Counted from the stretch's first letter, positions 22,972 through 30,146 are shown. The stretch: 42,668 nucleotides of DNA from Patescibacteria group bacterium UBA6816 (GCA_002452615.1 DKES01000014.1:1-42668); one strand, 5' to 3'. The notes: generated by a model from the sequence alone, not told the origin. Numbers and translations are program-made.

Positions 22972-23020
22972 GTCCGCCTTGTCTACCGGTAGGTAAGGTA
23001 GCTGGCGAACCAAGTTTTTT
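22972..23020 (+). terminator. Interrupted palindrome with T-run after rplA
   Basis: CCTTGTCTACC (22977-22987) pairs with GGTAGGTAAGG (22988-22998) with two G-U pairs in RNA. Flanking arms GTCCGCC (22972-22978) and GGCGAAC (23004-23010) nearly pair, and a T-run ends at about 23020. It may terminate the rplK-rplA transcript. Its form resembles the palindrome at 42528, so it may be a dispersed repeat used as a terminator. Confidence 0.55.
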
Positions 23021-23030
23021 CAAAGATAAT

Positions 23031-23726
23031 ATGAAAAAATTTAAAAAAGGGAAACTAATTATTCTAGAGGGAACAGATGGGTCAGGAAAAACAGTTCAAT
23101 TTGAACGTTTATTAAAACGTTTAAGAAAAATGAAAATTAAAGTTAAGAGTTTGGATTTTCCTCGTTATGATAAAGATTCTTCATATTTTGTAAAACAATA
23201 TTTAAATGGTAATTATGGAGATTGGAAAGAAGTGAGTGCTTATCGGGCTTCTCTTTTTTATGCTTTAGATAGGTTTGCAGCTCTTAATCAATTAAATAAA
23301 TGGTTAAAAGACGGAGAAGTAGTTATTGCTAATCGTTATGTGGCTTCTAATTTAGTTCATCAGGGTTTAAAAATTAAAAATAGTGCCGGACGAAAAAAAT
23401 TTTATCAATGGTTGTATAATTTAGAATATAATATTTTAGGTTTACCTTGTCCAGATTTAAATATTTTTTTACACGTTCCCGCGGAAATAGCCTTTAGATT
23501 AATTGACTATAAGAAAAAAAGAGAGTATTTGGGCAATAAAAAAAGAGATATCCATGAGCGGGATATCCTTCATTTAAAAAAGGCGGAAAAGATTTTTTGT
23601 GAAGTAGTTGATTTATATCCGCGAGATTTTAAAACCATTGAATGTACTCGTCAAGGGAAAATGTTATCTAAAGACGAGATTGAAAAAAAGACCTGGAAAT
23701 TAATTCAACGTATTTTAAAAAAGTAG
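23031..23726 (+). CDS. tmk: Thymidylate kinase
   Basis: P-loop kinase making dTDP from dTMP, 231 residues. The P-loop is ILEGTDGSGKT (about 11-21) and the DR motif is seen in YALDRFAAL near 80 and VIANRYVASN near 103. The lid region contains KKREYLGNKKRD. The length is slightly above the common 205-215. It ends with TAG, one of only three TAG stops in the window. It sits alone between the rplK-rplA unit and the convergent corA-like gene. Confidence 0.92.
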   Translation: MKKFKKGKLIILEGTDGSGKTVQFERLLKRLRKMKIKVKSLDFPRYDKDSSYFVKQYLNGNYGDWKEVSAYRASLFYALDRFAALNQLNKWLKDGEVVIANRYVASNLVHQGLKIKNSAGRKKFYQWLYNLEYNILGLPCPDLNIFLHVPAEIAFRLIDYKKKREYLGNKKRDIHERDILHLKKAEKIFCEVVDLYPRDFKTIECTRQGKMLSKDEIEKKTWKLIQRILKK

Positions 23727-23788
23727 GTGGCGTTAATTAAACTGATTTATCTTTTAATTTGGTTTATTTAAGGCCCTTTTTCTTTATA

Positions 23789-24718
23789 TTAAAGCCATTT
23801 TTTGTTTTTAAAGACGTGAAAAAGAAAAGCTAAAACAAGAATCATTAATCCAGTAATAAACCAAAAAGCAAAAGGATTATTAGAAAGGGGCATAAATTGT
23901 AAGTTCATACTAAAAATGCTGGCAATTAGAGTAATCGGAAGAATAATTGCAGAAATAGTGGTTAAAATTTTAATTACGTCATTTAATTGAAAAGAAATCA
24001 AAGAATTGTTAGTATTTTCAATAGCCTCAATGCTTTGTTTTAAATTTTCCACATTAGACCAAATATCTTCAGTACTTTCTAAAATTTCTTTAAGATATTC
24101 TTTATATTTAAGAGAAGGAAAAAATAATTCACCTTTGTTTGTTAGTTTCAAAATTACTGAACTATGAGCTTGCATTATTTTTCTAAAATTAACAATATTT
24201 GTTTTAGCAATTAAAATTTCTCGAACCATTTTTTTTTCGTAGCCTTTAAAAATATTTTCTTCAATACTGTTGATATTTGAATTAAGTGCATCAAGAATAG
24301 GAACACAATAATCAAAAAGATTCCGAAGAATTTCATAAAGAAGGACAGATGATTTTCCAGTTAAATACTTTTCCCGTTCCACAGAATTTATTTTACAGGA
24401 ATTGAAAAAATTCATAAGTGGATTTAATTCAGAACGATGAATCGTAATTAAATAATCAGGGCCAATAAAAAAATCTACCTCTGAGGGTTTAATTTTCCTT
24501 GTTTTTCTATTATAAACAGGGAAAAGAAGGACCATAAAAATGTAATTTTTTTCCAAGTCTAATTTAGGTCTTTGAATTTTAGAGAGACAATCATTAATGT
24601 GAGCCGAGCGCAAATCAAAATTTTGTTTTAAATGATGCATTTCCTCATAGTTGCACTGGGAAACATCTATCCAGGTAAAATTTTTATTTTTTATTTTTTG
24701 AATAGTAGGAGCATCCAT
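23789..24718 (-). CDS. corA: CorA-like divalent metal ion transporter with an SMN motif
   Basis: Pentameric channel-like transporter for Mg2+ or Co2+, 309 residues. An N-terminal cytosolic domain (about 1-235) and a long stalk helix (about 160-245) lead to two C-terminal membrane helices (about 247-268 and 280-303) and a basic end, FKNKKWL. The pore-loop signature is normally YGMN followed by MPE; here it reads FSMNLQFMPL, with Ser at 270 in place of the nearly universal Gly. The codon is AGT, one change from GGT. The rest of the fold looks intact, so function may be changed, not lost. Divergent promoter at 24756. Confidence 0.85.
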   Translation of the reverse strand: MDAPTIQKIKNKNFTWIDVSQCNYEEMHHLKQNFDLRSAHINDCLSKIQRPKLDLEKNYIFMVLLFPVYNRKTRKIKPSEVDFFIGPDYLITIHRSELNPLMNFFNSCKINSVEREKYLTGKSSVLLYEILRNLFDYCVPILDALNSNINSIEENIFKGYEKKMVREILIAKTNIVNFRKIMQAHSSVILKLTNKGELFFPSLKYKEYLKEILESTEDIWSNVENLKQSIEAIENTNNSLISFQLNDVIKILTTISAIILPITLIASIFSMNLQFMPLSNNPFAFWFITGLMILVLAFLFHVFKNKKWL

Positions 24719-24755
24719 ATAATTAAATTATTTTAGTTAATTATTATCCTTCTTT

Positions 24756-24806
24756 ATTTTAACACTTTTTAATAGTTTGCCAAGATTAAAGAAAAAATGT
24801 TAAAAT
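24756..24806. promoter_or_regulatory. Divergent promoters with overlapping -35 elements
   Basis: The minus promoter for the corA-like gene is TTGGCA (24783-24778), 16 bp, TAAAAT (24761-24756). The plus promoter for the gene at 24838 is TTGCCA (24777-24782), 18 bp, TAAAAT (24801-24806). Both have TGT before the -10. The two -35 boxes occupy almost the same bases, so only one polymerase can probably bind at a time. Confidence 0.6.
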
Positions 24807-24837
24807 ATTGCTGGAACATTCGTTTAGAATTTATTTT

Positions 24838-25515
24838 ATGATTTCTTCTCAATTTTTATCCTTCAAGATATATTTAATTGGCTTTTTAATTTTATTTTTA
24901 TTATTTTTTGTTTGTTGGTTTCCTTGGGCGGAAGTAAAATTAATAGTTAATCCTGAACCCTTGATTATGGATTTGGAAATTCAATTAGATACTCGGGCCC
25001 AAAAAATTTGTTTTAATCCGAGTATTTTACCGGCGCAAATAAGAGAAGAAAATCAAGAAGAATTTCCAGAATATTATTTTATCGAAAGTTTAAGAGAGGA
25101 GGGAAGTAATCGTATTTTTGTTTTTAAAAAAGAAGATTTAAAAGAATTGATTTCTTTGCAAACAGAAAAATTATTAAATAAAGAAAAGATGGAAAAACCA
25201 TTTAAAGACGGAAAAAGGGTTTTTTCTTTTCATCCAGAGCAATGGGAAATTAAATGTTTAAAAAAAGATTTTGTTTTAGAAAAAGCAACCATTAAAGTAA
25301 TTTTTTCAGAAGAAGTAGTCCCACGATATAATGAAGAACAACTTAAAAAGAAAATTCAATTTAAAAATATTTCTTGGGTTAGGGAAGAGTTAAAAAAATT
25401 TCCAGAAATAAAAGAAGTAGAAATTAATTCTTTTCCTAAGTTTTGGCCTCAAACCCCACTTTTTTCAAACCGGATTAATTTTTCCATTCAGTTATCAGAT
25501 AATCAAGATAATTAA
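24838..25515 (+). CDS. Single-pass membrane protein, unknown function
   Basis: A 225-residue protein from the ATG at 24838. One N-terminal transmembrane helix (about 10-32 of this form) is followed by an extracytoplasmic-type beta-rich region containing AEVKLIVNPEPLIMDLEIQLD and ending with a stretch FPEIKEVEINSFPKFWPQTP. A TTG at 24808 would add ten residues, but it overlaps the promoter (-10 at 24801-24806, start near 24813), so the ATG is preferred. I see no enzyme motif. The last 60 residues resemble a repeated small alpha/beta module seen in CPR cell-surface proteins; that is an impression only. Confidence 0.65.
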   Translation: MISSQFLSFKIYLIGFLILFLLFFVCWFPWAEVKLIVNPEPLIMDLEIQLDTRAQKICFNPSILPAQIREENQEEFPEYYFIESLREEGSNRIFVFKKEDLKELISLQTEKLLNKEKMEKPFKDGKRVFSFHPEQWEIKCLKKDFVLEKATIKVIFSEEVVPRYNEEQLKKKIQFKNISWVREELKKFPEIKEVEINSFPKFWPQTPLFSNRINFSIQLSDNQDN

Positions 25516-25523
25516 GAGTGGGG

Positions 25524-25551
25524 TTGACAGTATTTTTGAACCATGTAAAAT
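25524..25551 (+). promoter_or_regulatory. Promoter of the infA-rpmJ-ribosomal protein-rpoA operon
   Basis: Perfect TTGACA (25524-25529), 16 bp, TAAAAT (25546-25551). Predicted start near 25558, with a leader of about 75 nt that includes CTGACAGAACAACAACTGTCAAGG, a possible small stem (CTGACAG / CTGTCAAG). It would drive the whole cluster down to rplM. Confidence 0.65.
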
Positions 25552-25633
25552 AAATTGTACTTAAATAATAATTAATTAAACTAATTTTGAAAATTCTGAC
25601 AGAACAACAACTGTCAAGGTTTTACCACCTGGT

Positions 25634-25864
25634 ATGCCAGAAGGTCAAAAAACATCAAAAGATTTTTTAACTGCCGAAGGAATTGTAGAGGAATTATTGC
25701 CTGCTGCCACCTTTCGCGTTAAATTAGAAAATGGGAAAGAGATTTTAGCGCATCTTTCCGGAAAGATGCGCCTGCATCATATTAGAATATCTCCTGGGGA
25801 CCGGGTAAAATTAGAAATTAGTCCTTACGACTTAACTAAAGGTAGAATTGTTTACCGTAATTAA
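25634..25864 (+). CDS. infA: Translation initiation factor IF-1
   Basis: OB-fold (S1-like) factor that occupies the ribosomal A site at initiation, 76 residues, about the normal 72. Characteristic stretches are EGIVEELLPAATFRVKLENG, HLSGKMRLHHIRISPGD and the end TKGRIVYRN. It leads the infA-rpmJ-rpsM-rpsK-rpsD-rpoA-rplQ cluster in standard order. Confidence 0.96.
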   Translation: MPEGQKTSKDFLTAEGIVEELLPAATFRVKLENGKEILAHLSGKMRLHHIRISPGDRVKLEISPYDLTKGRIVYRN

Positions 25865-25873
25865 ACGGCAATT

Positions 25874-25987
25874 ATGAAAGTAAGAGCTTCGGTTAAAAAG
25901 ATTTGTCGCTCGTGTAAAATAGTGCGACGTGGTAAAAGGCTTTACGTTGTTTGTAAAAATCCTAAACACAAACAAAGGCAAGGATAA
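25874..25987 (+). CDS. rpmJ: 50S ribosomal protein L36
   Basis: A 37-codon gene between infA and rpsM: MKVRASVKKICRSCKIVRRG, then a KRLYVV stretch, C27 and the ending KHKQRQG. C11, C14, C27 and H32 form the zinc-ribbon set of the Cys-containing L36 type, so this copy should bind zinc. The start ATG at 25874 is 9 nt after the infA stop. Length and position match L36 exactly. Confidence 0.96.
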   Translation: MKVRASVKKICRSCKIVRRGKRLYVVCKNPKHKQRQG

Positions 25988-26029
25988 CCGTTATTAACGG
26001 AGCTTATTTTATTTGTTTAAATTATTTTT

Positions 26030-26416
26030 ATGGCCAGAATTGTTGGTGTTAATTTACCTCCCCAAAAAAGAATAGAAATAGGTCTAACCTATATTTTTGG
26101 TATTGGCCGTAGTCGGTCAAATAAAATTTTAGAAAAAGTTAAAATAAATAAAGATAAAAAAGTCAAAGACTTAAGTGTTGAAGAAATAGAAGAATTAAGA
26201 AAAGTGGTGGATAGTTATCGAACCGAAGGGGTTTTAAAAAGAGATGTGAGAAATGACATTAAAAGGTTAAAAGATATTGGTTCTTATCGTGGTTCTCGAC
26301 ATAGCAAAAGATTGCCAGTTCGGGGACAGCGAACTAAAACTAATAGCCGAACCATTCGGGGAAATATTAGAAAAACAGCGGGCAGTGGAAGACGTCCGGC
26401 CGCCAAAAAAACATAA
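26030..26416 (+). CDS. rpsM: 30S ribosomal protein S13
   Basis: Small-subunit head protein contacting the P-site tRNA and the B1 bridges, 128 residues. Visible are RIVGVNLPPQKRIEIGLTYI, GIGRSRSNKILEK and the basic region SYRGSRHSKRLPVRGQRTK, which is the family signature. Its basic C-terminal tail is normal. The gap to rpsK is filled by the 21-bp repeat at 26413. Confidence 0.97.
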   Translation: MARIVGVNLPPQKRIEIGLTYIFGIGRSRSNKILEKVKINKDKKVKDLSVEEIEELRKVVDSYRTEGVLKRDVRNDIKRLKDIGSYRGSRHSKRLPVRGQRTKTNSRTIRGNIRKTAGSGRRPAAKKT

Positions 26417-26469
26417 TTTTAATAAAGGTTTTATAATTTTAAATAAAGGTTTTATAATTTTAAATAAAG
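26413..26469 (+). repeat. 21-bp tandem repeat between rpsM and rpsK
   Basis: Unit ATAATTTTAAATAAAGGTTTT, about 2.8 copies: one of 20 bp with one A fewer, one complete, and a truncated third. It begins at the rpsM stop codon (the TAA in ACATAATTTT) and runs up to the rpsK ATG at 26471. Confidence 0.85.
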
Positions 26470-26470
26470 A

Positions 26471-26845
26471 ATGGCAAAGAAAAAGAAAATAATTAAAAAT
26501 ATTTTACGGGGCCAAGTTTATATAAAGGCCACTTATAATAATACCATTGTGACAATTGCTGATTCTTCTGGCAATGTTTTAGCTTGGTCTAATGCCGGGA
26601 AAATGGGATTTAAGGGTCCTAAAAAAGCAACTCCTTATGCTGCCAGTGTGATTGTTAGAGACGTTGTTGAAAAAGTTAAAGAAACCGGATTAAAAGATGT
26701 TCAGGTTTTTGTTAAAGGAGTAGGAATGGGAAGAGAGTCTGCCGTGCGCTCGCTTTATGCCAGTGGTTTGAATATAATTTCTATTAAAGATATTACCCCC
26801 TTACCTCATAATGGCTGTCGACCAAGAAAACCAAGAAGGGTATAG
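26471..26845 (+). CDS. rpsK: 30S ribosomal protein S11
   Basis: Platform protein of the small subunit, 124 residues. The family pattern is complete: GQVYIKATYNNTIVTIADSS, WSNAGKMGFKGPKKATPYAA, VFVKGVGMGRESAVR and DITPLPHNGCRPRKPRRV at the end. It ends with TAG. It is followed by about 70 nt before rpsD in which I see no signal. Confidence 0.97.
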   Translation: MAKKKKIIKNILRGQVYIKATYNNTIVTIADSSGNVLAWSNAGKMGFKGPKKATPYAASVIVRDVVEKVKETGLKDVQVFVKGVGMGRESAVRSLYASGLNIISIKDITPLPHNGCRPRKPRRV

Positions 26846-26916
26846 CTATTGTTTTGCCACGGAAATAAAAAATAACAAATAATACCAAGTAACCAAAATT
26901 AAAAATTTAAAATGTT

Positions 26917-27543
26917 ATGTTAATTAATTCAAAGTGTAAAATTTGTCGCCGGGAAGGAAAAAAGCTCTTTTTAAAAGGAGAGCGTTGTTATAGTTCAAAG
27001 TGTGCTTTAATTAAAAGAAAATATCCCCCGGGAGCCCACGGACAAAAGGGTTACCCGCGTTTATCAGATTACGGTCGCCAATTAAGAGAAAAACAAAGTT
27101 TAAGGCGTTCTTATTATCTTTCAGAAAAACAATTTAAAGCTTATTTTGAAAAGGCAAAAAAAAGAGCTGGTAACACGGAAGAGAATTTTTTAAAGTTATT
27201 AGAACAAAGATTAGATAATGTTGTTTACCGGTCTGGTTTAGTAGATTCTCGCCGAGCGGCTCGACAAATAGTTTCTCATGGCAACATTTTGGTAAATGGC
27301 CGTAAAGTTAATATCCCTTCTTATCAAGTTAAAGTGGGGGATGAGATAAAAATTAAAGAAAAAAAGAACATTGTTAATCAAGTGAAAGAAAGAATGGGGA
27401 GTCATAAAAAAGAAAGCATTTTACCTCCGTGGTTAAGTTTAGATAGCAAAAAATATGAGATAAAAATTATTCAAGAACCAGACATTGAAAGTTTATTAAA
27501 AGAATATGAAATGGAATTAATTGTTGGTTATTATAGTCGATAA
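26917..27543 (+). CDS. rpsD: 30S ribosomal protein S4
   Basis: Primary 16S rRNA-binding protein and, in many bacteria, regulator of the alpha operon, 208 residues. The N-terminal zinc site is C7, C10, C24 and C29 (CKIC then ERCYSSKC), i.e. the zinc-binding S4 type. The S4 RNA-binding domain (about 100-160) contains LEQRLDNVVYRSGL and ARQIVSHGNILVNG. The C terminus MELIVGYYSR is typical. Its final codons and stop are copied into the tandem repeat that follows. Confidence 0.97.
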   Translation: MLINSKCKICRREGKKLFLKGERCYSSKCALIKRKYPPGAHGQKGYPRLSDYGRQLREKQSLRRSYYLSEKQFKAYFEKAKKRAGNTEENFLKLLEQRLDNVVYRSGLVDSRRAARQIVSHGNILVNGRKVNIPSYQVKVGDEIKIKEKKNIVNQVKERMGSHKKESILPPWLSLDSKKYEIKIIQEPDIESLLKEYEMELIVGYYSR

Positions 27544-27613
27544 ATTATTTTATAGTCGATAAATTATTTTATAGTCGATAAATTATTTTATATATAGTTG
27601 ATAAATTATTTAA
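27532..27613 (+). repeat. 19-bp tandem repeat that contains the rpsD stop
   Basis: The word TATAGTCGA occurs at 27532, 27551 and 27570 (period 19), and a variant TATAGTTGA at 27593 after a 4-nt insertion. The first copy is the end of rpsD itself (Ser-Arg-stop), so each unit repeats the last codons plus TAA. It fills the gap up to rpoA. Confidence 0.88.
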
Positions 27614-27624
27614 TACATAAAAAT

Positions 27625-28491
27625 ATGAGAAAAAGTTTTTTTGCTAATAAAGTGGAATACCGCTTAGACAAAGAAAATAAAAATAAAGGAGAAATAATTA
27701 TTGAACCTTGTTGGCCGGGTTATGGTTTAACTTGGGGAAATTCTTTAAGAAGAGTTTTAATTACTTCTTTGCCCGGAGCAGCCGTGACCGCAGTGAGAAT
27801 TAAAGGGGTGAAATATGAATTTACAGCCGTAGATGGAATTAAAGAAGATATTTTGGACGTTATTTTAAATTTGAAATCTCTTCGTTTAAAAATTTTATCT
27901 GAGCAAAAAGAACCAATTAAATTAACCCTTAAAGCTAAAGGAGAAAAAAAGGTTATGGCTGGAGATATTGAAAAAAACGCAGAAGTAAAGATTTTTAATC
28001 CTGATTTACTTTTGGCCACCTTAACTAATAGTAAGGCTAGTTTAGAAATGGATATTTGGGTAAAGCCTGGTTATGGTTGGGTTCCCTCTGAGGAAAAATC
28101 TCGGGAAGGATTTGAATTAGATACTATTGTTACTGATTCTATTTTTAGTCCGGTAGTAAATGTTTCTGTTTCTGTAGAGAATATGCGGGTAGGAAAAAAG
28201 ACTGATTTTGACCGTCTTACTTTAGGAATAGAAACTGACGGCACTATTAATCCTTTAGAGGCTTTTTTACAGGCCAGTACTTTACTCTCAGAACAATTTC
28301 AAATTTTGTCTGATTTAGGAAAAAATATTATTAAACCAGAAAAAAAAGAAAAGATTAAAAAATCAACTGGCAAAAAACAAAAAAAGACAAATAAAAAATT
28401 AACCACGACTAAAAAATCCAAAACAATTAAAAAAGCGTCTAAGAAAAAAGCCCCTAAGAAAAAGGCGACAACAAAAAAGAAAAAGAAATAA
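27625..28491 (+). CDS. rpoA: RNA polymerase subunit alpha, without the C-terminal domain
   Basis: Alpha subunit that dimerises to scaffold RNA polymerase, 288 residues from the ATG at 27625 (usual length about 315-330). The N-terminal domain is complete: IIEPCWPGYGLTWGNSLRRV, LPGAAVTAVRIKGVKYEFTA, and the late LTLGIETDGTINPLEAF. After residue 236 there is no alpha-CTD; instead 52 residues are mostly Lys, Thr and Ser (KKSTGKKQKKTNKKL onward). UP-element and activator contacts made by a normal alpha-CTD should therefore be missing or different. A TTG at 27598 in the repeat is in frame but unlikely to be the start. Confidence 0.95.
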   Translation: MRKSFFANKVEYRLDKENKNKGEIIIEPCWPGYGLTWGNSLRRVLITSLPGAAVTAVRIKGVKYEFTAVDGIKEDILDVILNLKSLRLKILSEQKEPIKLTLKAKGEKKVMAGDIEKNAEVKIFNPDLLLATLTNSKASLEMDIWVKPGYGWVPSEEKSREGFELDTIVTDSIFSPVVNVSVSVENMRVGKKTDFDRLTLGIETDGTINPLEAFLQASTLLSEQFQILSDLGKNIIKPEKKEKIKKSTGKKQKKTNKKLTTTKKSKTIKKASKKKAPKKKATTKKKKK

Positions 28492-28497
28492 AAAAAT

Positions 28498-28848
28498 ATG
28501 CGTCATCGAAAAAAAGGAAAAATTCTCGGAAGGAAAATTGGCCCTCGGCGAGCTTTATTAAAGAGCTTAGCAGTAAATTTTTTATTAAAAGAAAAAATAA
28601 AAACTACTGAAGCTAAGGCTAAGGCCATAAAACCAATCGTGGAAAAATTAATTACTCGCGCTAAAAAAAATAATTTAGCTAATTATCGCGAAATTAATTC
28701 TTTTTTACAGAATCGCACCGCGACCAAGAAATTATTAGAAGAAATTGCCCCGCGCTATAAAGAAAGGTCAGGGGGTTATTGTCGCTTAATTAAATTAGGT
28801 CCTCGAAAAGGAGATGCTGCAGAAATGGTTATTTTAGAATTAGTTTAA
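28498..28848 (+). CDS. rplQ: 50S ribosomal protein L17
   Basis: Large-subunit protein of 116 residues following rpoA as in most bacteria, 6 nt after its stop. The signature MRHRKKGKILGRKIGPRRAL opens the protein, with LLKEKIKTTEAKAKAIKP and YCRLIKLGPRKGDAAEMVIL towards the end. Normal length for the bacterial core form. Confidence 0.97.
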   Translation: MRHRKKGKILGRKIGPRRALLKSLAVNFLLKEKIKTTEAKAKAIKPIVEKLITRAKKNNLANYREINSFLQNRTATKKLLEEIAPRYKERSGGYCRLIKLGPRKGDAAEMVILELV

Positions 28849-28856
28849 TAATAAAT

Positions 28857-29213
28857 ATGGAAAAATCTTCTAAAAAAATACAAAAAATTGATGCAACGGA
28901 TAAGGTAGTAGGCCGCTTAGCAACAAAAATTGCCCAAATTTTAATGGGAAAAGATAAACCAGATTATCAACCCAACCTTGATAAGGGAGATTTGGTGATG
29001 GTGGAGAATGTTGATAAAATGAAATTCACTGGTAAAAAATTAGAACAAAAGTTATATTATCACCACAGCGGTTACCCCGGAGGATTAAAAGAAGAAAAAA
29101 TGGGAGTGGTTTTTAAAAAAAATCCCGCTGAAGTTTTAAAAAAGGCAGTTTGGAATATGTTACCTAAAAATAAATTAAGAAAGCCGCGGATTAAAAAATT
29201 AAAAATTCAATAA
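28857..29213 (+). CDS. rplM: 50S ribosomal protein L13 (short form)
   Basis: Early-assembly large-subunit protein, 118 residues against about 142 in E. coli. It has the motifs DATDKVVGRLATKIAQIL, KLYYHHSGYPGGLKEE and AVWNMLPKNKLRK, but stops soon after LKIQ, so the usual C-terminal tail is missing. This kind of trimming is common in CPR ribosomal proteins. The normal partner rpsI (S9) does not follow; an orphan gene with a strong ribosome binding site lies there instead. Confidence 0.96.
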   Translation: MEKSSKKIQKIDATDKVVGRLATKIAQILMGKDKPDYQPNLDKGDLVMVENVDKMKFTGKKLEQKLYYHHSGYPGGLKEEKMGVVFKKNPAEVLKKAVWNMLPKNKLRKPRIKKLKIQ

Positions 29214-29242
29214 GTTTTTTAAATATAAACAAGGAGGGAAAA

Positions 29243-29560
29243 ATGAAAGCATTATTTATTACTCGGAGAGAAGAATTGATGCCTCTTTTTATACCAGTCT
29301 TAGTTCATTTATCCGGATTAAATGCCTTGAAAGTTCTTTGTTGTAAACCTCAAGAGGCTTTAGATAGTATTTTTAAAGAATCAGTTGATTATTTGTTTAT
29401 TGATTATCAAATTCAAAAGAAAATAATCAAAGCCCTGATTTATGCCGGAGAACAGAAAAATCTTAAAGTAATTGTAGTTGAATTTAATTTTCGAAAAGTG
29501 AGCAAGGAGGAAATTCTTTTTCCAGAAATTCCTTCTCCAGAAAAAAAATGTTTTAATTAA
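29243..29560 (+). CDS. Small orphan protein, unknown function
   Basis: A 105-residue protein with no clear family. The pattern of alternating strands and helices (MKALFITRREELMP, VDYLFIDYQIQKK, LKVIVVEFNF) looks like a small alpha/beta fold, distantly like a response-regulator receiver, but the phosphorylation Asp pattern is not convincing. It has AAGGAGGG 5 nt before the ATG, a strong ribosome binding site rare in this window, and its own terminator at 29573. It sits where rpsI is expected. Function unknown. Confidence 0.65.
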   Translation: MKALFITRREELMPLFIPVLVHLSGLNALKVLCCKPQEALDSIFKESVDYLFIDYQIQKKIIKALIYAGEQKNLKVIVVEFNFRKVSKEEILFPEIPSPEKKCFN

Positions 29561-29572
29561 TTTTTTTAAAAC

Positions 29573-29607
29573 AAAAGAAGGGCTAACCGTCCTTCTTTTA
29601 TTTTTTA
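29573..29607 (+). terminator. Intrinsic terminator after the orphan gene
   Basis: Stem AAAAGAAGG / CCTTCTTTT (9 bp, 9-nt loop) followed by a T-rich run. It closes the infA-rplM cluster plus the orphan gene. Confidence 0.82.
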
Positions 29608-29608
29608 G

Positions 29609-29636
29609 TTGTTTTTTTTGTAAAAATGGTTAAAAT
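29609..29636 (+). promoter_or_regulatory. Promoter of def (leaderless)
   Basis: TTGTTT (29609-29614), 16 bp, TAAAAT (29631-29636). The next six bases are AAGGAT and then the def ATG at 29643, so transcription should start on the start codon itself. Confidence 0.65.
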
Positions 29637-29642
29637 AAGGAT

Positions 29643-30146
29643 ATGGAAAAACAAAAAATCAAATTTTATGGTGACCCGGTTTTAAGGAAAAAATGCCAAA
29701 AAGTGGAAAAAATTGACCAATCAGTCAGGGAATTTGCTCGAGAGATGTTAAAAACCATGTATCAAGAAGAAGGAGTGGGTTTAGCGGCTCCTCAAATAGG
29801 GGATACTAGACGAATTATTGTGGTGGATATAGGACAAGGTCCGCTTAGTTTAGTTAATCCTGAAATTATTAGTAAATCATTATCAAAAGAAAAAGAATAT
29901 GAAGGTTGCTTAAGCTTACCTAGTCTTAATTTAAAAATAAAAAGGTCAAAAGAGGTAATTTTAGAGGGTTATTTATTAGAAAAAGAGCAAAAAGTTCAAA
30001 TAAAAGCCAAGGGATTATTAGCCCGTGATTTTCAGCATGAAATAGACCACTTAAGCGGGGTTTTAATGATTGACCATGTTTCTCCTCTTAAAAAAATAAG
30101 AGCGATTAAAAAACTTAAAAAATTTTTAAAAAAATACCAAGTTTAA
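29643..30146 (+). CDS. def: Peptide deformylase
   Basis: Metalloprotease that removes the formyl group from new polypeptides, 167 residues. The three family motifs are all present: GVGLAAPQIG (about 42-51), EGCLSLPSL (the metal-binding Cys, about 88) and the HEIDHL zinc motif (about 130-135). It sits between the terminator at 29573 and two tRNA genes. Its promoter spacing predicts a leaderless mRNA. Confidence 0.96.
   Translation: MEKQKIKFYGDPVLRKKCQKVEKIDQSVREFAREMLKTMYQEEGVGLAAPQIGDTRRIIVVDIGQGPLSLVNPEIISKSLSKEKEYEGCLSLPSLNLKIKRSKEVILEGYLLEKEQKVQIKAKGLLARDFQHEIDHLSGVLMIDHVSPLKKIRAIKKLKKFLKKYQV

Noticed and set aside
24808..24837. TTG start for the membrane protein at 24838
   Set aside because: It lies before the predicted transcription start of the plus-strand promoter.
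27598..27624. TTG start for RpoA
   Set aside because: The nine residues come from the tandem repeat region; the family starts fit the ATG at 27625.
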